Shown piece after piece: positions 1 to 5,265 of a DNA stretch of 5,265 nt. The stretch is from CAZWZG01 sp964638245 (GTDB taxonomy: Bacteria; Pseudomonadota; Alphaproteobacteria; Rhodobacterales; Rhodobacteraceae), in the NCBI GenBank assembly GCA_964638245.1, contig CAZWZG010000186.1, positions 1 to 5,265 on the forward strand, in the 5' to 3' direction. Position numbers and translations under genes: made by a program. Below the pieces are notes generated by a model. It searched no databases, was not told the DNA's origin, and saw only the letters and a program-made list of their open reading frames with translations. Positions within the stretch are counted from its first letter, which is position 1. Every line of letters starts with the position of its first letter.

Positions 1-66
1 CATCCCGGTGCTGTCGCGGCGTGGGAAGAAGCAGGCTACACTCTGCCCGATTGCGCCAAGCCGTAA
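1..66 (+). CDS. TRAP transporter solute-binding protein, TAXI family (C-terminal end only)
   Basis: Only the last 21 codons and a TAA stop (64-66) are inside the window, reading in frame from base 1. The translation begins HPGAVAAWEEAGY and ends in DCAKP. A His-Pro-Gly-Ala stretch followed by a short helix with an acidic residue and Ala-Gly near the C terminus is typical of TAXI-type (TRAP-associated extracytoplasmic immunogenic protein) binding proteins. These periplasmic proteins capture the substrate and deliver it to the TRAP permease. The next gene on the same strand, 57 bp downstream, is a TAXI-type fused permease, which is the usual partner and strongly supports the call. The start, signal peptide and ligand-binding residues lie outside the window, so the substrate cannot be inferred. 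The family call rests on a short tail plus context. Confidence 0.8.
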   Translation, partial: HPGAVAAWEEAGYTLPDCAKP

Positions 67-78
67 TTTGACACCTCT

Positions 79-111
79 GACCGGGCGCGTCCTGCGCCCG
101 GTCTGCCTTTT
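79..111 (+). terminator. Intercistronic hairpin with short T tract (leaky terminator or mRNA-stabilising stem)
   Basis: A perfect 10-bp inverted repeat, GACCGGGCGC at 79-88 and GCGCCCGGTC at 94-103, surrounds a 5-base loop (GTCCT). It is followed after four bases by TTTT at 108-111. It starts 12 bases after the stop of the binding-protein gene and ends just before the ribosome binding site of the permease gene. The GC-rich stem resembles a Rho-independent terminator, but the T run is short and displaced from the stem, so partial read-through is likely. Such stems between a binding-protein gene and its membrane component commonly let the binding protein be made in excess, by attenuation or by protecting the upstream mRNA 3' end. 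That role is inferred here. Confidence 0.6.
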
Positions 112-113
112 CC

Positions 114-118
114 GAGGG
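114..118 (+). promoter_or_regulatory. Ribosome binding site of the fused TRAP permease gene
   Basis: GAGGG lies five bases upstream of the ATG at 124, a reasonable Shine-Dalgarno match and spacing. It supports ATG 124 as the start. It sits only ten bases after the hairpin stem, so folding and ribosome access could influence each other. Confidence 0.6.
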
Positions 119-123
119 ATGCC

Positions 124-2475
124 ATGACGGATGCGACCGCGCAGACGCCCGAGAAAAAAGATATCGGGTTGAAGGTCCTTTACGTGTTGTCGGTCGCGAT
201 GGTACTTATCGGGCTGATCAACGCGACCCCCGGTATTCCGGGATACGACGCGCTAGCCGCACGCATCACGGGCGAGTCCGGTGCGCAGTTCCGCAAGTTT
301 CCGTTCGAATGGTTTTACCCGTTCTTCTTTGCGCTGATGATGTTGATCGTCGCGCTCAAGCATTCCATGTGGCGCGACTGGAAAGAGAAATCGCCGACGC
401 GCCGAAAGCTTGGCCTTTTCATGGACTTGGCACTTGTCCTGATGGCCTTCACCGTCTCGTTTACCTATCTCGTTGAAATCGAATCCGTGTGCGCCATTGA
501 CCGGATCACCGGGGATCGCGAACGCCTTATCAACGAAAGCCTCGAAGCCGCCAAAGCCTTTAGCGAAAGCCTTGGCCTGCCCGCGCCCACAACGGTCGAA
601 GACCCCCAATGCGTGAACACCACGGGCGGCTGGCTCGTCGCCATTGTCGGCCTCGCGATCATTGTTTTCCTTGCCTACAACGTCAAAGTCTGGGGCCTGC
701 CGCTGGTCATCGTGGCGATCCTGATCTCGGCCTACACGATCATCACGGTGCTGGTCTGGTACTGGTACGGTGTTGAGGGCATCAACAAGTACTTCGTGAC
801 CAAACTCGCGGGTGAGCCGCGTATGCTGGCCGATGGTAGACCAAGGGTACATGACATTCTGGTCAACAACTCTTCGGGCATGCTCGGGCGGTTCATGGAC
901 ATCGTTCTGAACACGATCTTCCCCTACCTCGTGCTCGGCTCTCTCTTCGGGACATCCGCCGGGGGACGATCGCTGATCAAGCTGGCGTTCCGCTGGACAC
1001 GCCACCTGCGCGGTGGCCCGGCGCACGCCGCGATCGTGTCGTCGGCGATGTTCGGCACGATTTCGGGCGGTCCGATTGTAAATGTCCTATCCACCGGGGT
1101 TCTGACGATCCCGATGATGGTAAAACGTGGGTTTTCCAAGGTGTTCGCCGGCGGTGTTGAAGCGGCTGCTTCGTCGGGCGGATCGATCATGCCACCTGTC
1201 ATGGGGGTTGCCGCCTTTGTCTTGGCCTCCCTCACCTCTGTTCCTTATTCCAGCGTTATTATTGCCGCCGTCATTCCGGCGGGCGCTTATTTCTTCTGCC
1301 TGTTCCTGTCGGCGGTCTTTCAGTCGCGAAAGCAGGGAATCACGGCCATCGGTGAGGTCACCGAAGACATGATCCTCGTGCGGCAGGATTTCTTCAATCT
1401 GGCCATGATCTTTGGGCCGATCCTGCTGATCCTTGTCCTCCTTCTGACGGGCAAGGACGGTGTCGGCTGCGGCCTACTGGGCGGGATCCTTGGCGCGGAA
1501 CGTACGTTTATCGATGGCACCTGTCAGGTGCAGAGCCTCAGCTGGTTCCTGCAGGCTGTCCAGAACGCGGCCGGATCCGCGGGCGCCGCGGGCTGGTGGG
1601 CAGTCATGCTCTTGCTTGGGTTGTTGTTCTTGGACCCAGAGGTGCGCGCCAAGCCGATGAAGATCATCGATGGGCTGTCAGGCGCGGGCGTGCTGATCGC
1701 AACGCTTTACCTGATGTTCCTTGCCGTCTCGATCATCGACTTCTGCCTGTCCTTCACTGGCCTGCCGGTATTCCTGTCGCTGGACGTTCTGGCCTGGCTC
1801 AACAGCCTTGGGCTGGGGGGAGAAGGCTCGGCAACGCTGTTCCAGTTCATCGCGCTCTTGATGACCATGCTGCTGGCGATCCTGCTTGGCATGGGCATGC
1901 CCGCCGTCCCGGCCTACATCAACGCGGCCCTTTTGATGGGGCCTGTGCTGGCTGGCTTGGGCCTGTCGCTTTTCACAGCGCACATGTTCATCTTCTACTT
2001 TGCGGTCGCCTCGGCCATCACGCCGCCCGTGGCGCTGGCGGCCTTTGCGGCAGCGACGATCACCAAGGCCGAGCCAATGGCAACGGCGTTCTCGGCGGTG
2101 AAGTCCGGCATTGTGATGTTCATCGTGCCGTTTGTCTTTGCCTTCTATCCAGAACTTTTGCTCATCGAAGCCGCCATCATCGACCCGCAGGCCAGCGGCG
2201 GCACAACCTATCTTCCGGGCTATGACGGCGTCGTGCACATCGGCGCGTTGGCGCTGTTCCTCGCCCGCTTTGTCTTTGCGCTTTACCTCTTGTCGTCTGC
2301 TTTGGCCGGGTTCGACCGCATCGCTCTGCCCCGCTGGGAAATCGCCGCGCGACTGGCTTTGGCGGTCCTCGTCCTGATGAAGGCAGAGACGATCTGGATC
2401 ACGGCCGTCGCAGTTGCTGTCGGTTTGCTCGTCTTACAGTTCCGGGCCGGTCGAGCGGAAGCCGCGGCGTCCTAA
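124..2475 (+). CDS. TRAP transporter fused permease (4TM/12TM, TAXI-associated)
   Basis: Inner-membrane permease of a tripartite ATP-independent (ion-gradient-driven) transporter, 783 residues, with the small (DctQ-like) and large (DctM-like) subunits fused. The N-terminal part has hydrophobic segments near residues 16-34, 63-78, 97-117, 168-185 and 189-210. The large-subunit part starts around 250. Family landmarks include FGTISGGPIVNV (310-321), EAAASSGGSIMPPVMG (346-361), LGMGMPAVPAYI (588-599) and FYFAVASAITPPVALAA (624-640). These Gly/Pro-rich stretches correspond to the scaffold and transport hairpins of TAXI-type large subunits. Further membrane segments follow to about residue 773, and the length fits the fused family. 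The partner binding protein is encoded directly upstream, so the two probably form one operon. Unusual are a roughly 50-residue loop (119-167) with Cys123 and Cys163, and a second loop with Cys449 and Cys467. The substrate is unknown; TAXI systems are known for dicarboxylates and amino acids such as glutamate. The frame is intact throughout. Confidence 0.95.
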   Translation: MTDATAQTPEKKDIGLKVLYVLSVAMVLIGLINATPGIPGYDALAARITGESGAQFRKFPFEWFYPFFFALMMLIVALKHSMWRDWKEKSPTRRKLGLFMDLALVLMAFTVSFTYLVEIESVCAIDRITGDRERLINESLEAAKAFSESLGLPAPTTVEDPQCVNTTGGWLVAIVGLAIIVFLAYNVKVWGLPLVIVAILISAYTIITVLVWYWYGVEGINKYFVTKLAGEPRMLADGRPRVHDILVNNSSGMLGRFMDIVLNTIFPYLVLGSLFGTSAGGRSLIKLAFRWTRHLRGGPAHAAIVSSAMFGTISGGPIVNVLSTGVLTIPMMVKRGFSKVFAGGVEAAASSGGSIMPPVMGVAAFVLASLTSVPYSSVIIAAVIPAGAYFFCLFLSAVFQSRKQGITAIGEVTEDMILVRQDFFNLAMIFGPILLILVLLLTGKDGVGCGLLGGILGAERTFIDGTCQVQSLSWFLQAVQNAAGSAGAAGWWAVMLLLGLLFLDPEVRAKPMKIIDGLSGAGVLIATLYLMFLAVSIIDFCLSFTGLPVFLSLDVLAWLNSLGLGGEGSATLFQFIALLMTMLLAILLGMGMPAVPAYINAALLMGPVLAGLGLSLFTAHMFIFYFAVASAITPPVALAAFAAATITKAEPMATAFSAVKSGIVMFIVPFVFAFYPELLLIEAAIIDPQASGGTTYLPGYDGVVHIGALALFLARFVFALYLLSSALAGFDRIALPRWEIAARLALAVLVLMKAETIWITAVAVAVGLLVLQFRAGRAEAAAS

Positions 2476-2481
2476 AGCACC
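2476..2481. other. Six-base convergent junction between two transcription units
   Basis: The TAA of the fused permease (2473-2475, + strand) and the TAG of dld (2482-2484, read on the - strand) are separated by only AGCACC. I see no strong inverted repeat with a T run here for either strand. Each transcript must therefore end inside the other gene's 3' region, or by a Rho-dependent or bidirectional mechanism that I cannot see. Confidence 0.8.
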
Positions 2482-4194
2482 CTACTCGGCCGCAACATCT
2501 CCGCAGCTACAGGCGCTGCCGTAATGCTTTTCGCGCGAGGTCTTGCCAATGCCGGGGTTGAACGTGTTCGTCGGGTCCATCGCCTTGTAGTGGTTCACAA
2601 GCGCGGGCTTGGCCTCGTAAAGGTGGCCCACGTTGTGTTCGGCCGGGTACTCCGCGCCGCGCTGATCCAGAAGCGCCAGCATCTTGGCTTTGAGCCCCTT
2701 CACATCGGTGCCTTTCTTGACCGCATAGTCCTGATGGAAGACGTGGCAGAAGAAGTGTCCGTAGTAGAGCTTGGCGACGATGTCTTTTTCGATCTCGGCG
2801 GGCAGTGTTTCGAACCAGTCAAGATCATTGCGGCGCAGCGCGATGTCGAGCGCGATTGTATCGCCGATTTCGTGAGGGCGAACCGCTTGCATCCGCACAG
2901 CCGCACCGGCGGCGGCAAAGCGGTTGAGCATCGCCTTTTTGGCCTCATGGGCATCGCAGAGGAACCAGCCCTCTGATCCCAGAACGTCATCGAGGATGGC
3001 CGAGGTCGCATCGGCCGTTGCACCCGACACTTTCAGGATCAGATGGTGCTCGAACCGATCGCGGAACCGCATCATCCGACGCGGCAAGGCTTCGGGTAGT
3101 AGCCGCGACAGCCCTTGCATCGCGTGGTCGACAAGGTTCTTGGGCAGGAACGGCAGCTTATTCAGACGGGCGTCCAGCGCGCCCTTCATCGCAAAGAAAA
3201 GCGGCAGACGATCGGTCCCGAACCAGTGGATCATCAACAGCGTGTCTTTGCCGTAGCGCCTTGAAATATCGTAGCATTCGCGGTGCATATATTCGCCGCT
3301 TACCGGCAATTCGTCGAGGTCCGTCAGAAGGCGACGCCGTAGCTCCGTCAGATCCGCTGTGTCATTGGTGCCGACGTAGAACACCTTCTCGCCAGTTTCG
3401 GTCGGGTATGTGTCAAGGCGAACCGCAAAGACCGCCAGCTTGCCCGCGCAACCCGAAGCTTCATACAGACCGTTCGGATCGGCGTTGAACCGCGCCGGGG
3501 TGGCGGCGTCGACATCGACGACCTTGTCGGCATAGCCATCCTGGCTGGCCTTGCCCGCGCTGTGGCTGACTGCATCTTCGGGGATGTCGCCGCGATCCAG
3601 TCGCCCGAGGATTTCTTCCGGCGAATTGCCCAAGTCGATCCCGAGGTGGTTGCGCAGTTCCAGCCGTCCGTCTTCCGTGATCGCGGCAAAGAGCGACAAC
3701 TCGGTATAGGCCGGGCCGCGCCGCACCAGCGAACCGCCAGAGTTGTTACATACGCCCCCAAGGATCGACGCTCCGATGCAAGACGATCCGATCACCGAAT
3801 GAGGCTCACGCCCGATGGGCTTCAGCATCTTTTCGAGGCTGAAGAGCGTCCCCCCGGGGTGGCTCACAATCTGCTGACCCCCGTCAAGCAGATGGATCTT
3901 GTCCATGCGCAGCGTCGATAGGATGACGACGTCCCGGTCATAGGTGCCCTTGGGGGTGGACCCCTCGGTCAGGCCGGTGTTGGCCGCCTGAAGGATCAGG
4001 ATCGTATCCGCCTCGACGCAGGCCTTGAGCACCTCCCACATTTCCAGAAGCGTGCCCGGCACCACGACCGCGATCGCCTCCCCCTCGCCCGAGCGGAAGC
4101 CCTTGCGATAGCGTTCGGTGGATTTTGAGTCGGTCAGCACATGGCGCCGTCCGACGATATCCTTGAACGATTGGATGAGCTGATCGCGGTTCAT
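2482..4194 (-). CDS. dld: Quinone-dependent D-lactate dehydrogenase (FAD, membrane-associated)
   Basis: Oxidises D-lactate to pyruvate and passes electrons through FAD to the quinone pool, as a peripheral protein on the cytoplasmic face of the inner membrane. The 570 residues nearly equal E. coli Dld (about 571) and are recognisably similar along the whole length. The N-terminal FAD-binding (PCMH-type) domain carries YRKGFRSGEGEA (29-40), QAANTGLTEGS (69-79), REPHSVIGSSCIGAS (129-143) and CNNSGGSLVRRGPAY (149-163). The cap and membrane-binding part specific to this family follows (about 265-520), with EYMHRECYDI (301-310), RFAAAGAAVRMQAV (425-438), DIALRRND (450-457) and YYGHFFCHVFHQDY (477-490). 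The C terminus returns to the FAD domain with YPAEHNVGHLY (516-526) and DPTNTFNPGIGKTS (540-553). The start is an ATG with a good ribosome binding site, 12 bases after the TRAP permease gene, implying co-transcription and a role in using imported lactate. A short tail (about 554-570) contains Cys562-Ser-Cys564, which I do not recall in the E. coli protein. Confidence 0.97.
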   Translation of the reverse strand: MNRDQLIQSFKDIVGRRHVLTDSKSTERYRKGFRSGEGEAIAVVVPGTLLEMWEVLKACVEADTILILQAANTGLTEGSTPKGTYDRDVVILSTLRMDKIHLLDGGQQIVSHPGGTLFSLEKMLKPIGREPHSVIGSSCIGASILGGVCNNSGGSLVRRGPAYTELSLFAAITEDGRLELRNHLGIDLGNSPEEILGRLDRGDIPEDAVSHSAGKASQDGYADKVVDVDAATPARFNADPNGLYEASGCAGKLAVFAVRLDTYPTETGEKVFYVGTNDTADLTELRRRLLTDLDELPVSGEYMHRECYDISRRYGKDTLLMIHWFGTDRLPLFFAMKGALDARLNKLPFLPKNLVDHAMQGLSRLLPEALPRRMMRFRDRFEHHLILKVSGATADATSAILDDVLGSEGWFLCDAHEAKKAMLNRFAAAGAAVRMQAVRPHEIGDTIALDIALRRNDLDWFETLPAEIEKDIVAKLYYGHFFCHVFHQDYAVKKGTDVKGLKAKMLALLDQRGAEYPAEHNVGHLYEAKPALVNHYKAMDPTNTFNPGIGKTSREKHYGSACSCGDVAAE

Positions 4195-4202
4195 GGGTTA
4201 GG

Positions 4203-4208
4203 CTCCTC
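4203..4208 (-). promoter_or_regulatory. Ribosome binding site of dld, overlapping the stop of the upstream permease gene
   Basis: On the - strand GAGGAG (4208 down to 4203) precedes the dld ATG by eight bases. Its first two bases are also the last two of the TGA stop of the TRAP permease gene (4209-4207). This fixes the dld start at 4194. It also suggests that ribosomes ending on the permease gene are positioned to help initiation on dld. Confidence 0.75.
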
Positions 4209-5265
4209 AGTAGGCTACCGAGGGTAGCCATGTGGTCAGCTGTGGCAAGAGAAAGACCACTGCCAAGCCGATCAGCTGCAGGATAACAAAGGGAATGACG
4301 CCTTTGTAGATGTCACCGAGCCGCACGCCTTCGGGGGCCACGCCCTTGAGGTAGAAGAGCGAGAAGCCGACCGGTGGTGTCAGAAAGCTGGTCTGCAGCG
4401 TGACCGCCACAAGGATCACGAACCAGATCAGCACCGGCTCATCCAGACCAAAGCCCGGCACGTCGATCCCAAGGCCATTCACGATAGGACGCATGAGCGG
4501 CAGGATGATCAGCGTGATCTCGATCCAGTCAAGGACGAAGCCCAGAAGGAACACGATCCCGAGGATGAACATCACGGTTCCATAGGGGCCGAAACCGGTC
4601 GAGCTGACCATGTGTTCAATCAACTCGTCGCCGCCCAGCTCGCGCAGGACAAAGCTGAACACCGTCGCGCCAAGGAAGATCGCGAAGATGTAGGCCGTGG
4701 TGTTGAAGGTGGCTTTCAGCACGTTGACCGTCTTGGCCCAAGTCAGCTTGCCGTAAGCGATGGCCAGCACGGTCGCGCCCAAGGCGCCGATGCCCGAAGC
4801 TTCGGTGGGTGTCGTGATGCCCGCAAAGATCGAACCGAGTACGGCCAAGATCAGACCCATGGGCGGCAAAACCGCGATCATGACGTCCTTGACGGCGGCC
4901 CAATCGGGGGCTGTTGCGCCTTCGGGGACGGGTGCGGATTTCGGGCTCATCAGAGCGACGATGAAGATGTAGCCGAGATAGATGGCGCCGAGAAGCATGC
5001 CCGGAATGGCGGCGGCCATGAAGAGGTCCCCGACCGACAAGGCCATCTGGTCGGCCATGATCACAAGCATGATCGACGGCGGGATCAGGATGCCGAGCGT
5101 GCCTGCCGAGGCGACCACGCCGGTGGCCAGCGTCTTGGAGTACTTGTGCTGCACCATCGCGGGGAGCGACAGGACACCCAGAAGCACGACGGAGGCGCCG
5201 ACGATGCCCGTGGAGGCCGCAAGGATGATCCCGATCAGCGTAACCGTGACGGCCAGACCACCCCG
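4207..5265 (-). CDS. TRAP transporter large permease subunit, DctM type (5' end beyond window)
   Basis: Inner-membrane large subunit of a TRAP transporter, the part that moves the substrate using an ion gradient. The frame is open to the right edge, giving 352 residues before the TGA. The GTG at 5187 is internal, since the preceding 26 codons (beginning RGGLAVTVTLIG) match the family: a Gly-Gly helix followed by AASTGIVGASV. Other landmarks, numbered from the first visible residue, are SAGTLGILIPPSIML (53-67), ITTPTEASGIGALGA (150-164), LGFVLDWIEITLIILP (241-256) and SFLTPPVGFSLFYLKG (293-308). These are Pro/Gly hairpins and helices typical of DctM, with about eight hydrophobic segments visible. 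It is clearly a different subfamily from the fused permease on the other strand. The missing N terminus, small subunit and binding protein should lie to the right. The dld gene 12 bases downstream suggests lactate or another 2-hydroxy acid as substrate; this rests on context only. Confidence 0.93.
   Translation of the reverse strand, partial: RGGLAVTVTLIGIILAASTGIVGASVVLLGVLSLPAMVQHKYSKTLATGVVASAGTLGILIPPSIMLVIMADQMALSVGDLFMAAAIPGMLLGAIYLGYIFIVALMSPKSAPVPEGATAPDWAAVKDVMIAVLPPMGLILAVLGSIFAGITTPTEASGIGALGATVLAIAYGKLTWAKTVNVLKATFNTTAYIFAIFLGATVFSFVLRELGGDELIEHMVSSTGFGPYGTVMFILGIVFLLGFVLDWIEITLIILPLMRPIVNGLGIDVPGFGLDEPVLIWFVILVAVTLQTSFLTPPVGFSLFYLKGVAPEGVRLGDIYKGVIPFVILQLIGLAVVFLLPQLTTWLPSVAY

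Noticed and set aside
68..73. TTGACA, a perfect -35-like hexamer just after the binding-protein stop, which might drive the permease gene.
   Set aside because: At 17-bp spacing the -10 position (91-96) reads CCTGCG and lies inside the hairpin, so there is no plausible promoter partner.
119..127. A two-codon frame (ATG CCA TGA) overlapping the permease start, which could look like a leader or coupling mini-ORF.
   Set aside because: It is too short to have meaning by itself and sits too close to the ribosome binding site; ATG 124 fits better and opens the long frame.
253..1026. A 257-codon open frame on the - strand opposite the fused permease.
   Set aside because: Its translation is rich in Arg, His, Asp and Gln with no domain resemblance. 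It is the antisense shadow of a GC-rich gene for a membrane protein.
1596..2225. A 209-codon + strand frame inside the fused permease gene, and a 186-codon antisense frame at 1678-2238.
   Set aside because: Both have low-complexity composition typical of off-frame reading and lie fully within a well-supported permease coding region.
2455..2504. GCGGA (2455-2459) and TCCGC (2500-2504) flanking the convergent stops as a possible bidirectional terminator.
   Set aside because: Only five base pairs with a 40-base loop and no T runs on either side; not a convincing stem.
5185..5187. GTG as the start codon of the DctM-type permease.
   Set aside because: The reading frame stays open to the window edge and the 26 upstream codons encode a conserved family helix, so this GTG is an internal valine.

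Overview
The window looks like ordinary chromosomal DNA of an alphaproteobacterium. GC content is high by eye, codons are biased to G/C in the third position, and the gene set (two TRAP transporters plus a respiratory D-lactate dehydrogenase) would suit a Rhodobacterales-type heterotroph. The lineage is an inference from style and content. No rRNA or marker gene is present to confirm it.

Layout: two transcription units meet tail to tail. On the + strand, the first 66 bases are the 3' end of a TAXI-family TRAP solute-binding protein gene. A short spacer with a perfect 10-bp hairpin follows, then a complete 783-codon gene for the fused (small plus large subunit) TRAP permease of the TAXI type (124-2475). 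On the - strand, entering from the right edge, is a 5'-truncated gene for a large TRAP permease subunit (DctM type, 5265 down to 4207). Twelve bases later comes a complete 570-codon gene for the FAD-dependent, quinone-linked D-lactate dehydrogenase Dld (4194 down to 2482). The stops of the two units are only 6 bp apart.

Working together: the + strand unit encodes a periplasmic binding protein and its membrane permease, forming one secondary, ion-driven uptake system whose substrate cannot be read from the sequence. The - strand unit couples a different TRAP permease to an enzyme that oxidises D-lactate at the inner membrane and passes electrons to the quinone pool. The simplest reading is uptake of lactate (or a related 2-hydroxy acid) followed by oxidation to pyruvate. 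The binding protein and small subunit of that second transporter should lie just beyond the right edge.

I see no mobile element, CRISPR array, RNA gene or clearly new system. Coding sequence fills almost the whole window and there is no gene-free stretch over 60 bases. The points worth a second look are the pairing of two TRAP subfamilies, the hairpin between binding protein and permease, cysteine-bearing loops in the fused permease, and a Cys-x-Cys tail on Dld.
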